Origin: Roseivirga sp. UBA6061
GTDB lineage: Bacteria > Bacteroidota > Bacteroidia > Cytophagales > Cyclobacteriaceae
Assembly (NCBI GenBank): GCA_002427745.1
Contig: DIYF01000046.1
Coordinates: 1-64,000 of the forward strand
Length of the DNA stretch: 64,000 nucleotides
Reading direction: 5' to 3'
Part shown: positions 23,746 through 32,477 of the stretch, piece after piece
Layout: each line of letters begins with the position of its first letter
Position numbering within the stretch: the first letter of the stretch is position 1
Notes under the pieces: generated by a model
Told to the model about the DNA's origin: nothing
Seen by the model: the letters and a program-made list of their open reading frames with translations, nothing else
The model's database searches: none
Made by a program: the position numbers and the translations under genes

Positions 23746-24874
23746 CCTCAAATACCTGGTAACGCTTGATCGTTGGGCCTATCCGGTATATGCCCTGATC
23801 TCTCCTTTGCTCAGCCTGTTTAAAAAGCGAGGTTCACAGGCTAAGAGACAGCAAGCAGTCATTATCAAAATGCTGGGAATTGGCAGTATTACCCGCATTA
23901 TCACTACGCTACGCAAGAGCCATGTCGACCTAAATCAGATACACTTTGTCACGCTGGATTCCAACCGACAATTGTGCGAATTGCTTGGGATACCGAATAC
24001 TCTCTATATAGATTCAGATAAATGGTATCATATACCTGTCAGTCTCTGGCGCACCTTATTGAAAATCCGAAAGATCAACCCGAATTATGTTGTAGACTAT
24101 GAACGATCTTCTAATCTCCTGGGCATCTTTCGCGGGCTGGCCACTGTATTTTCAGATATACACACCGTATCGTTTTACCAGTTAGTTCAGGATAAGGAAG
24201 GAGCGTCTGATATCAGGTTTAAATTAAAAGACCGGTCAATAGCCAGTTTGATCAACCTGACGATCCCCTATTTACCGGAAAAAGCCGGTGACGATGCGTC
24301 ATTCTCAGGGATGACAGGAGAACAGGTGGACAACAACAGGGTTTTCATTAACATCAATGCCAGTGATTACCTCCCTTATAGAAAGTATCCGCCAGAAGCC
24401 TTTGCTCAGGTGATCACAGGGCTGTTGGAACAAAGACCCGACCTGGAAATATCACTCATTGGTGCTGCGGGAGAACGAGCCTATGTTCAGTCCATGATGG
24501 ACATACATCTGGCCCCTCACATTCCGGTAAAAAACCTTTGCGGGGAATGGAGCCTGAGCCAATTGGTAAAAGAAATGCGAAAGGCCGTTTTGCTTATCAC
24601 AAATGACTCCGGCCCTATGCACCTTGCCGTGACCCATCAGGTCAAAACCATTGCTATCTGGGGACCAACTACTCCTGATATTTTTGGGTATACCCAACAT
24701 CCCGATGTGGTAAACCTGCATTCCGGCCGTAGTTGTGCTCCTTGTTTCACTTATCCAAAATCCAAAGCAGGTGTGTTCTGCGACAAGAGGATTGATTGTA
24801 TGAATGATATACAACCTGCACAAATTATCGAGGCAGCTGTTAAATTGCTTATCCAAGACCCGGTTACCACATGA
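23738..24874 (+). CDS. glycosyltransferase family 9 (heptosyltransferase-like)
   Basis: The 378-residue protein has a GT-B layout with the GT9 signature in the C-terminal domain: NDSGPMHLAVTHQVKTIAIWGPTTPDIFGY, then CAPCFTYPKSKAGVFCDKRIDCMNDI, a Cys-bearing segment common in ADP-heptose:LPS heptosyltransferases. The N-terminal domain has VVDYERSSNLLGIF, which replaces the usual D-x-R-x-x-R-x-x acceptor motif. It probably adds a heptose or similar sugar to a lipid-linked or LPS-core-like acceptor. It overlaps the next B12 radical SAM gene by ATGA. Confidence 0.85.
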   Translation: MIDLKYLVTLDRWAYPVYALISPLLSLFKKRGSQAKRQQAVIIKMLGIGSITRIITTLRKSHVDLNQIHFVTLDSNRQLCELLGIPNTLYIDSDKWYHIPVSLWRTLLKIRKINPNYVVDYERSSNLLGIFRGLATVFSDIHTVSFYQLVQDKEGASDIRFKLKDRSIASLINLTIPYLPEKAGDDASFSGMTGEQVDNNRVFININASDYLPYRKYPPEAFAQVITGLLEQRPDLEISLIGAAGERAYVQSMMDIHLAPHIPVKNLCGEWSLSQLVKEMRKAVLLITNDSGPMHLAVTHQVKTIAIWGPTTPDIFGYTQHPDVVNLHSGRSCAPCFTYPKSKAGVFCDKRIDCMNDIQPAQIIEAAVKLLIQDPVTT

Positions 24875-26268
24875 GTGTAAAACCCAAAATACTGTTTCTC
24901 AATCCCCCCGGTAAAAAGATATACATCCGGGACTATTACTGCTCTAAGGTATCCAAGGCCTATTACTTACCCCAACCGGTGGATTTGCTCGTGCAAACCA
25001 GCTACTTCGATGAGGCTCTTTTTGAGTTGAAAGTGCTGGATGCTATTGCCGAGCAAAAGAAATTGAACGAGACTCTTGAAGAGGTTATCAGCTTTTCACC
25101 GTCACTTATCATTGCTCAGTTTGGTTCTGTCTCCTATGAAGAAGACAGTTCCTTTTTTTCCAGAATCAAAGCTGCTCTTCCAGAAACGAATATTCTGTGT
25201 TCCGGAGATCTTCTGCTGGAGGATCCTCAAATGTTCCTGGACAAACACGAGTGGCTTGAAGGGGCCATTATTGACTTCTTTAAACCGGCAGCTTTACAGT
25301 TTCTCAACAATACGGGCCAGCCCATTGATGGCCTGGTATATCGTCAGCAGCTCAGCGCTGGTGAAAAACAAAAATATCGCAAACAGACCCGGCTCAATGT
25401 ACCAAGGCACGACCTCTTTAAAAACGAGCATTATCGCATGCCTTTTATGTCAGGAGCTCCCATGGCCACTGTACTGACAAACTATGCCTGCCCTTATCCC
25501 TGTACCTTTTGCATCATGTCGCACCTGGAGTTCAAAAGCCGTACCGTTGACGATACCATTGAGGAACTCAAACGTCTGAAAAAACTGGGCATTAAGTTCA
25601 TCTATTTCTCCGATCAGACATTCTATACCGTACCGAAGATCACCGATCCTATTCTGGATTATATGATTGAAGCCGATTTGGGCATCGATTGGATGTGCTT
25701 TTCCAGAGTGGACGTCACGACTGAAGCACGGTTGGACAAAATGAAAAAAGCGGGCTGTAAGGTTATTATGTATGGCGTGGAGTGGGCAGAAGACAGCTAT
25801 CTGCAGCAGTACAAAAAACAATACACCACACAACAGGTCCGGGATACTTTCAAACTTGCCCGGTCAAAAGGCATCAAGCTGGTAGGCACTTTTCTGATGG
25901 GCGTTCCGGGCCAGACCCGTGAGTCTATTATCAATACTGTGGACTTCGCCAAAGAAATTAAGGCCGACTACGCCTCCTTTAATATTGCCGTACCCCGGGT
26001 ACAAACCTCATTCAGAGATGAAGCACTTGATCAGGGTCTGATCACGGAAGATGACCGGACCATGGATCAATCCGGTAGTTTTATTGCCATGGGTACGGGT
26101 GAACTCACGGCTCAGGAAGTGATGAAGCTGAAAAAACTGGCTTATCGTAAGTTCTACTTCCGGCCTTCTTACCTGCTCAAAAAAGTACTGGACCTCGGAA
26201 ACTGGCAGGAATTGAAAAACCACCTCAATGAAGGCTGGTATGTTGTAAAACTTCTATTTGCCAGATGA
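24871..26268 (+). CDS. B12-binding-type radical SAM enzyme 3
   Basis: The protein has 465 residues. The N-terminal part starts ILFLNPPGKKIYIRDYYCSKVSKAYYLPQPVDL, typical of B12 radical SAM enzymes that begin with an NPP turn. The cluster motif is NYACPYPCTFC (C207, C211, C214). TFLMGVPGQTRESIINTVDFAKEIKADYASFNIAVPR follows, as in hopanoid and lipid-modifying B12 radical SAM proteins. It is only distantly similar to copies 1 and 2. It overlaps both neighbours by 4 bases. Closest in style to enzymes acting on isoprenoid or lipid substrates, but this is inference. Confidence 0.85.
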   Translation: MSVKPKILFLNPPGKKIYIRDYYCSKVSKAYYLPQPVDLLVQTSYFDEALFELKVLDAIAEQKKLNETLEEVISFSPSLIIAQFGSVSYEEDSSFFSRIKAALPETNILCSGDLLLEDPQMFLDKHEWLEGAIIDFFKPAALQFLNNTGQPIDGLVYRQQLSAGEKQKYRKQTRLNVPRHDLFKNEHYRMPFMSGAPMATVLTNYACPYPCTFCIMSHLEFKSRTVDDTIEELKRLKKLGIKFIYFSDQTFYTVPKITDPILDYMIEADLGIDWMCFSRVDVTTEARLDKMKKAGCKVIMYGVEWAEDSYLQQYKKQYTTQQVRDTFKLARSKGIKLVGTFLMGVPGQTRESIINTVDFAKEIKADYASFNIAVPRVQTSFRDEALDQGLITEDDRTMDQSGSFIAMGTGELTAQEVMKLKKLAYRKFYFRPSYLLKKVLDLGNWQELKNHLNEGWYVVKLLFAR

Positions 26269-27587
26269 GTTCTCTGACGAGCAATAGAGACAGAACCCCT
26301 AAAGAAGTTCTGGTGAAACTCCTGTTTTTCCTGGCACTTACCTTCATGGGGTTGTACATGGGCTTTGCCATATTCTCTGCCTCAAAAGATACCTATTGGG
26401 ATTTCCCGAATTACTATACCTCATCCAGGCTTTTAGCAGAAGGCGAATCCGTAGCTCGCTTTTATGACAATGCCTGGTTTGCCTCAAGAGGGCATGATTT
26501 TGGTTTTGAGCGTGTGGCCCGCTTCACTCCTTTTCCTCCCGCCACCGCTACACTCATGCTCCCCTTCAGTGGTCTTACCCCGATAGCCGCCAAAAGAGCC
26601 TGGGTCATTGTCAATGTGCTGCTGCTGTTCTACGCCATATTTTTAGTCCGTCAGATTTGTAAGTTTGACTGGTTTCTGTCGGCATTTCTGGTGCTCCTCC
26701 TGGGAGCATCCCTGGCATTGAATTTCAGGCTGGGCCAGTTCTATCTGGTCATCCTGGTGTTTTTGCTGCTCACCTATCAAACCTATCTGCGCCATAAGTG
26801 GGGAATATCTGCTGCCCTACTCGCGGTGGTTACCCTGGTAAAGTACTTTCCGGTCATATTCATTTCAGGCTTTCTCAACAAAAAGTTCCTGCTGTACTTC
26901 AGCATGTCCATGACCCTGTTACTGGTGCTACAGTGGCACTATTTCGGAACCGATACCTTAATGACTTACTTGTCCATATTACAGGAACATCTCAATGGAA
27001 ACATAGAAGGTCAGGGACAGCATGTGATTGCCTTTCAAAGTTTTGATTCCCTGTTTGCCAATTTATTTATTGAAGACCCCATAGCCAACCCCAATGCCAT
27101 TATCGACTGGCCCACAGGCAAGTCTGTCGGAAAGGCGATCGTACTGTTTCTGGCAGCCGCTTCGGCCCTCTGGACCATCAGAAAAGTAAAGTCTGAAGAT
27201 AAAGCGATAAGGCGCGACCTTATCCTGGTAATCTCCGGTATGGCAGCTTTCACAGTACTGCCCGCTTCCGCAGCTTACCACTTTATACTGCTGTTTTTTC
27301 CTTTCATCCTGTTCTTCAGAATTGCTTACCGTCTACTTAGTCCACAACAAAGAGGGCTGCTGATTTTACTCTTTGCTCTGGTAGCCAACTCTGCTTATCT
27401 CAATGTTCCTTTCAGCTCGGGAATAGCATGGCTGGATCTGTTGCTATCCTATCCCAGATTATGGACCATGACCGTACTTTACGCCTACACGCTTAAGATT
27501 GTCCATACCACAAGCTTTGGTAATTACAGTTTCCAAAATACCGGACTGACCCATCACGAATTCACTAAAATCACGCCTGCCGCCTGA
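26265..27587 (+). CDS. GT87-like (DUF2029) polytopic membrane glycosyltransferase
   Basis: The 440-residue protein has about ten membrane helices. The first loop DTYWDFPNYYTSSRLLAEGESVARFYDNAWF holds acidic residues as in polyprenyl-phosphate-dependent GT-C enzymes, and NFRLGQFYLVILVFLLLTYQTYLRHKWGISAALLAVVTLVKYFPVIF matches the GT87 core (G-Q-x-x-x and K-x-P motifs). GT87 enzymes use polyprenyl-phosphate-mannose on the outer face of the membrane. It begins in an ATGA overlap and ends 5 bases before the flippase gene. Confidence 0.8.
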   Translation: MSSLTSNRDRTPKEVLVKLLFFLALTFMGLYMGFAIFSASKDTYWDFPNYYTSSRLLAEGESVARFYDNAWFASRGHDFGFERVARFTPFPPATATLMLPFSGLTPIAAKRAWVIVNVLLLFYAIFLVRQICKFDWFLSAFLVLLLGASLALNFRLGQFYLVILVFLLLTYQTYLRHKWGISAALLAVVTLVKYFPVIFISGFLNKKFLLYFSMSMTLLLVLQWHYFGTDTLMTYLSILQEHLNGNIEGQGQHVIAFQSFDSLFANLFIEDPIANPNAIIDWPTGKSVGKAIVLFLAAASALWTIRKVKSEDKAIRRDLILVISGMAAFTVLPASAAYHFILLFFPFILFFRIAYRLLSPQQRGLLILLFALVANSAYLNVPFSSGIAWLDLLLSYPRLWTMTVLYAYTLKIVHTTSFGNYSFQNTGLTHHEFTKITPAA

Positions 27588-27592
27588 CTCAG

Positions 27593-28855
27593 ATGACCTT
27601 TTTCAAGCAAATTTTCAAGGCGAACTCGTGGTACCTGCTCATTAACCTGATAAGTGCTTCTTCAGCTATTTTCCTGATTCCGCTTTACATCAGTGACCTT
27701 TCTGTGAGTGAATACGGCATACTGGCCCTGATGAATGTCACCTTTGCCTTTCTTACCATATTCATGGCGGTCAATCTGGAATCAGCAGTACAAACATTCT
27801 ATTTTGATCATGCCGATAATGTGACAAGGGTACATCAGTACTTTCGAAACGTTTACTCCTTTGCCACCCTCCTGGCCCTGACAGGAATCATCTTATTCTC
27901 CCTCCTGGGTCCGCTGATCTTCAGGTATACCTTTCGTAGTGATGCTATTGATTTTTTTCCCAATGGTATGATCGTGGCAGTAAGCGCTGCCCTCACGGCC
28001 ATTAACCAGATCTACTTTGTACTTTTACGGAACCAGGAAAAAGTCAGAACCTTCGGCTCTCTTACTCTGGTAAGCACCGTGCTGAATATTCTGTCGCAGG
28101 TGGTGTTCATCGTTTTACTGGACCTGGGCATTACAGGAGCCCTGCTGGGACCACTGGTTGCCAATGCTGTTATCTTTGTCATTACACAAATTCAAAACAG
28201 CTTTCTTACACTAAATATCGACTTCAATGAGGTGAAAAGCTCGTTAAAGTACTGCCTCTGGCTGCTTCCCTTTCTTATGATTCAGTGGTTTTTAGCCAAA
28301 GGCGATCGTATTATCATCGAAAGCTACATAGGCCTGGAGCAGGTAGGTATCTATGCCCTGCTGATGAACATCTCAATGGTGGTTTCTCTGGTAGCCACTT
28401 CTATACTCAACAGTGTGAGACCCACTTTATTCAGAGCACTTAAAAGTTCAGGAGGTAAGCCTGGAAAAACGGCCAGGTCAGTCTTCCTCTACTTTATGAT
28501 CATCATACTACTGGTAGCCATAGCAGTATACATTTTTGTACAGTACATTGAGTATATCCGTCTGTTTGAGGAGTACATCCGGATTCAGAACTTCATTCTG
28601 GCAGCCCTGGTACTCTTTGTGATAAGAGTGACCTTTCGCTTTTTTGGTGAGTACCTCAGCTTCCGAAAAAAATCAAAAGATTTGTCACTGCTGTCCCTGG
28701 TCAACTTTGTCCTTTTCATCTTGCTGATAGGACTCAGTATTGAAGGGCTCTCCCTTGCCAGACTGCTAGAAATTTCCATTATCACCAATAGCATCACTTT
28801 TGTTATGATGATTGCCAGAATTATTCAGCTTAGTAAACAACCTGTCCGTGTCTGA
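27593..28855 (+). CDS. Wzx/MATE-type polysaccharide flippase
   Basis: The 420-residue protein has 12 or so membrane helices: NSWYLLINLISASSAIFLIPLYIS at the start, SVSEYGILALMNVTFAFLTIFMAVNLESAVQTFYFD, and LPFLMIQWFLAKGDRIIIESYIGLEQVGIYALLM with the charged residues usual in oligosaccharide flippases. It would move a lipid-linked glycan built by the upstream glycosyltransferases across the inner membrane. This is the strongest sign that the operon makes an exported glycan or glycolipid. It overlaps the sulfotransferase start by 8 bases. No Wzy polymerase was seen in the operon. Confidence 0.85.
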   Translation: MTFFKQIFKANSWYLLINLISASSAIFLIPLYISDLSVSEYGILALMNVTFAFLTIFMAVNLESAVQTFYFDHADNVTRVHQYFRNVYSFATLLALTGIILFSLLGPLIFRYTFRSDAIDFFPNGMIVAVSAALTAINQIYFVLLRNQEKVRTFGSLTLVSTVLNILSQVVFIVLLDLGITGALLGPLVANAVIFVITQIQNSFLTLNIDFNEVKSSLKYCLWLLPFLMIQWFLAKGDRIIIESYIGLEQVGIYALLMNISMVVSLVATSILNSVRPTLFRALKSSGGKPGKTARSVFLYFMIIILLVAIAVYIFVQYIEYIRLFEEYIRIQNFILAALVLFVIRVTFRFFGEYLSFRKKSKDLSLLSLVNFVLFILLIGLSIEGLSLARLLEISIITNSITFVMMIARIIQLSKQPVRV

Positions 28856-29642
28856 GAACAATAAAAAAATAGTAGTTGTCTGTGGTTATCCTAAAAGTGG
28901 CACAACCTGGTCCACACGTCTGGTAGCTCAATTGTTATCGTGCCCCTCGGTAGGCTTTTGGGGCTTTGAGGGAGACACTTTCGTAACAGAGGGCCAGGAC
29001 CGTGATTCGCCCCTCATTTGCTATCAGTCGCACCATGCTCACCACGAGCTTACCGAAGTAAGTGACCTGCCTGTTCATCGCCTTATCTACGTGGTAAGAG
29101 ACCCGCGGGATGTGGTGGTATCAGGAGCATTTCACTTTTCTTTTTTTAACCCGCTGATGTTGAAATTCCTGAAGCTCATCCGGCCTTTTTCACTGCAAAA
29201 CAACCTGAAAAAGCTGGTAGCCAGAAGCAATTCCAAACGCTACAATATCAGGCGTATGATTGCCATGCTCAGGAAGGGAGACCCCCTGATAGATCATTCG
29301 AACTGGGCCTGGGACACACACCTTGATGCCTATCTGAAGGCAGAAAATGCACTGGTAGTCAGGTATGAAGACTTACTGCTTGATGGGGTCAATACAGCCA
29401 GAAGAATACTTGAACACTGCGAAGTTTCTAAAACAGACGATGTGATCAGGAAAGATCTGGAAGCTCAGTCTTTCCGGAAAAGACACCAGGACTTTAAGCA
29501 GCAAAACGATAAAATAAAGGTCCGCCATATGCGGAAAGGAGTAGTAGGAGACTGGCAAAATCATTTGACCAATGAAGAAGAGGCAGAGATCAGAAGCCTT
29601 TTTGAGTCACAGATGAAGACGCTGCGCTATCTAGACGCCTAA
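28848..29642 (+). CDS. PAPS-dependent sulfotransferase of the glycan operon
   Basis: The protein has 264 residues from the GTG at 28848, which gives SENNKKIVVVCGYPKSGTTWSTR and overlaps the flippase stop by 8 bases; a TTG at 28812 would add 12 residues. The YPKSGTTW loop binds the 5'-phosphosulfate, LIYVVRDPRDVVVSGAF is the 3'-phosphate site, and HMRKGVVGDWQNHL is the family RKG-W loop. It is not closely similar to the sulfotransferases at 3313 and 6298 outside the motifs. Its place at the operon end suggests sulfation of the exported glycan or glycolipid. The convergent neighbour overlaps its 3' end by 12 bases. Confidence 0.85.
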   Translation: MSENNKKIVVVCGYPKSGTTWSTRLVAQLLSCPSVGFWGFEGDTFVTEGQDRDSPLICYQSHHAHHELTEVSDLPVHRLIYVVRDPRDVVVSGAFHFSFFNPLMLKFLKLIRPFSLQNNLKKLVARSNSKRYNIRRMIAMLRKGDPLIDHSNWAWDTHLDAYLKAENALVVRYEDLLLDGVNTARRILEHCEVSKTDDVIRKDLEAQSFRKRHQDFKQQNDKIKVRHMRKGVVGDWQNHLTNEEEAEIRSLFESQMKTLRYLDA

Positions 29643-30512
29643 TTTCGGAACATCCTCCCCCTTTCTGTTCTGATAGGGAAAACAGAAGCGATGCACATGA
29701 TAAGGCTGTACCTGCTCGGTAGCCACCGCCTTTTGGTATTCTACCCTACCCAGAAATATGGTATGGCTTGACAGGTCTACATCCTGCTCAATACTGACTT
29801 CTTTGTAGCCCACTGCAAAGTCAGGTAACAGCAGGCCATACTTATGGCTCTTCTCAAATGTAAAAGATAACTCTTCCTTCCCGAGACGGGTGCGGCCATG
29901 ATTTTTGCCCAGATCATAAGCCGTTTTCAATGACTCTGAGGCCAGCTCACAAACCAGGACTCGTTTGGCTTTCTTGATTTCCCCGGTAGCGAGATTAGTC
30001 ACCTGAAGTGAAAACGCATAGTCATTGCTTTCCGGGTGATGCATATGCAGATCCATGGGGAATATGTTCAGATATGCTTCATGCTCTACCACCACCACAT
30101 AAATCCTGCGTGGACAAAAATAGCCGGCAGTAAGATGTTTCACTTCATCATAACTAAACCTGAATTTACTCTTCCGCGACTGCCTGAAAATACGGGGCAG
30201 TTCCACTATACTTTGCTTTAGAGAAAGCCCTGTGATTTGGGTGCGTTGTGGTTTCCAAAAACAAAAAAAACCATTTCGCACCTCCAGATAGTTCTCCGCC
30301 ACGCCTGAAACTGATGCCTTCACCTTTCCATTACCATCCAGCATAATTTGTGAAGGCACAGTGTCCCTGTCGGGCACCCAAATACCAAACAGAAGCGGTT
30401 CAAGGCACATAACCATCACCCGCAGGCTAAGGTCTGTGCCTGTCTCAGAACGAACCTTTCCTGCTATCTCAGTCCCTTTAAGACCCACCGGAATAAACTC
30501 AGTAATCGCCAC
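29631..30512 (-). CDS. hypothetical protein, possibly flavin-reductase-like
   Basis: The 293-residue protein starts at GTG (30510-30512); no good ATG lies upstream. It resembles the flavin-binding split barrel only weakly: NIFPMDLHMHHPESNDYAFSLQ, LVCELASESLKTAYDLGKNHGR and DLSSHTIFLGRVEY fall where such enzymes have their FMN loop, NH and SH-x-x-x-G-x-V segments. There is no signal peptide. It follows a methyltransferase gene by 21 bases on the same strand, so the pair form a small leftward operon convergent with the long glycan operon. If the flavin assignment is wrong, the function is unknown. Confidence 0.5.
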   Translation of the reverse strand: MAITEFIPVGLKGTEIAGKVRSETGTDLSLRVMVMCLEPLLFGIWVPDRDTVPSQIMLDGNGKVKASVSGVAENYLEVRNGFFCFWKPQRTQITGLSLKQSIVELPRIFRQSRKSKFRFSYDEVKHLTAGYFCPRRIYVVVVEHEAYLNIFPMDLHMHHPESNDYAFSLQVTNLATGEIKKAKRVLVCELASESLKTAYDLGKNHGRTRLGKEELSFTFEKSHKYGLLLPDFAVGYKEVSIEQDVDLSSHTIFLGRVEYQKAVATEQVQPYHVHRFCFPYQNRKGEDVPKLGV

Positions 30513-30533
30513 TAAAAGTAGATTTAAGAAAAA

Positions 30534-31241
30534 TCAGTATTTGATAAAATGAGTCAGTTCATGCTTTTCAAAATCCAGCTGAATACTTTGCTCAAATCTG
30601 AGTCCGCTATTCGCTGCCGCTCTCCTGAGAGACCTCCCGGAATGATAAAAAACATGCATTGACTGCCCTTTGGTATACTCTACTTTCTTAGAAATGGCTG
30701 CCTGACTACCGGCTAAATCCGAAAACACAGACTTTAACCGGCTTACCTTGTCGAAATTGTTGGTCAGTACACAAATCAGATGGCCTCCTGGTTTTAGCTT
30801 ACTGGCAAAAACTGCGAATGTTTCTTTAAGGTGCTCAACCGAATTCAGGGCCGCAAAATTCGAAAACACAGCTTCCAGGCTGGCATCCGGTAACATGCCG
30901 ATATGTTCCAGGTCTGCCTTCTTGCCCACAATCGTACTTACCCCCGGCCGTTTTGAAATACCCAGACTCTTTTCCGCCTGAGAAGCCATATTCGCTGAGG
31001 GTTCATAAAAGATCACTTCATAGCCGGCAGAGAGTTGCCATTCCAGGTCCAGACCCGTTCCGGCACCAAAATCCAGAATTTTGCCTTGTGGCACAGATTG
31101 GCAAAAATAAGTTCGTACGGCTTCCCTGACTTTTACATTGGGTTCATCATCGCGCATCATCTGATCATAACTCTCAGCGATAATGTCGTAATAGTCGATT
31201 GCGGAATTTGTAGATGTCATATCAAAATCATGATAAGTCAT
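30534..31241 (-). CDS. class I SAM-dependent methyltransferase
   Basis: The protein has 235 residues (215-228 if a downstream Met is used). Motif I is GKILDFGAGTGLDLEWQLSAGYEVIFYEPSANMASQAEK and motif post-II is LEAVFSNFAALNSVEHL. The match to the methyltransferase at 17982 (SNFGGLNC versus SNFAALNS) suggests a related substrate type. It is the upstream gene of a two-gene leftward unit with the flavin-reductase-like gene and is divergent from the radical SAM gene at 31407. Confidence 0.82.
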   Translation of the reverse strand: MTYHDFDMTSTNSAIDYYDIIAESYDQMMRDDEPNVKVREAVRTYFCQSVPQGKILDFGAGTGLDLEWQLSAGYEVIFYEPSANMASQAEKSLGISKRPGVSTIVGKKADLEHIGMLPDASLEAVFSNFAALNSVEHLKETFAVFASKLKPGGHLICVLTNNFDKVSRLKSVFSDLAGSQAAISKKVEYTKGQSMHVFYHSGRSLRRAAANSGLRFEQSIQLDFEKHELTHFIKY

Positions 31242-31406
31242 TCAAGTTAATCATTTCGTCAGAGAGGCGATTTTTTTATATTACAACTTGTAGTTTATTG
31301 TCAGCAAGGGCTGGAAAAGAGATAATTTTCTTAAATCATATTCTTCAGGCAGCCTTAGTCTTCAATCGGCCGTACTGGTATCGCGCGTAAACAAGAATTC
31401 TGATAA

Positions 31407-32477
31407 ATGCTAAGGCAAATCAATCATAGGGTTTACCCTAAAACTTCGTTTTTCAGTCCTAAATGGATTGTTTTAGGCGTTAACAACGTGTGCAATCTCC
31501 ACTGCAAAATGTGTGATGTAGGCACTCAAAACCTCGATAGCAACTTTGCACAAAACCTGGTGGGCACGCATCCCATCAATATGCCTTATGAGCTGATCGA
31601 ACGAGTGATTGATCAAACCTCCAGATATTTTCCTAAAAGCCAGCTGGCTTATGCTTTTACAGAGCCGCTGGTCTACCCTGATCTGGTAAAATCACTGGCC
31701 TACGCCAATGAGAAAGGGCTTTATACTACGGTGACTACCAATGCCCTTACCTTACCACACAAGGCAGAAAAGCTCGTGGATGCCGGATTGAACGAGATCT
31801 ATATTTCGCTGGACGGCCCACAGGATATACACAATGAAATTCGGGGGCATAAGAAATCTTTTCAGAAGGCTCTTGAGGGTATGGAGAAACTGAAGACTTT
31901 TAAAAATCCGCCAAAGATCACGGTGATCTGCGCGATTACCGAGTGGAATATCGGCCACCTTAAAAGCTTTACAGATTCATTTAAGGGTTCGGGCGCTGAC
32001 GAAATTGCCTTTATGCACACGCAGTTCACAGATCCCCAAATGGCCTTCATTCACAATCAGAAATGGGAAAGTATTTACCCGGCCACTGATTCCAACCTGG
32101 ACATGGTGGATTTCGACAACATGGACCTTGGAGCGCTGAAGGAGGAAATCAAATCCATCAAATCAGAAAAATACCCATACCATATTTACTTCTCTCCCGA
32201 CCTGAATACAGACGAAGAGCTTGATAAATACTACAAGCATTCCGACAAATTCATTGGCAAATATTGCCGCGCCATCTTCAGCAGTATGATGATTAAATCA
32301 GACGGTTCGGTGATTCCCGCTCATGGCCGATGCTATAACCTGAACATTGGAAATGTTTACAAAGAGAGTATGAAGGAAATCTGGAACTCCTCTGTGATCG
32401 GGAAATTCAGGTCAACCGTAATGTCTGAAGGAGGATTTTTACCCGCATGTTCAAGATGTTGTAGTGCTTTTGACTGA
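31407..32477 (+). CDS. radical SAM/SPASM-domain protein
   Basis: The protein has 356 residues. The 4Fe-4S motif is NVCNLHCKMC (C29, C33, C36) near the N-terminus, then VTTNALTLPHKAEKLVDAGLNEIYISLDGP. The C-terminal SPASM-type part begins at YCRAIFSSMMIKSDGSVIPAHGRCYNLNIGNVY and ends PACSRCC. SPASM proteins include RiPP enzymes (sactionine, cyclophane) and anaerobic sulfatase activators, but many Bacteroidota members sit in polysaccharide loci. No short precursor peptide is visible nearby, so the glycan pathway reading is preferred. The stop overlaps the next start (TGATGA). Confidence 0.82.
   Translation: MLRQINHRVYPKTSFFSPKWIVLGVNNVCNLHCKMCDVGTQNLDSNFAQNLVGTHPINMPYELIERVIDQTSRYFPKSQLAYAFTEPLVYPDLVKSLAYANEKGLYTTVTTNALTLPHKAEKLVDAGLNEIYISLDGPQDIHNEIRGHKKSFQKALEGMEKLKTFKNPPKITVICAITEWNIGHLKSFTDSFKGSGADEIAFMHTQFTDPQMAFIHNQKWESIYPATDSNLDMVDFDNMDLGALKEEIKSIKSEKYPYHIYFSPDLNTDEELDKYYKHSDKFIGKYCRAIFSSMMIKSDGSVIPAHGRCYNLNIGNVYKESMKEIWNSSVIGKFRSTVMSEGGFLPACSRCCSAFD

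Noticed and set aside
31242..31406. Search for a precursor peptide next to the radical SAM/SPASM gene
   Set aside because: Only frames of a few codons exist in the gap, so a RiPP reading of the SPASM enzyme has no support here.
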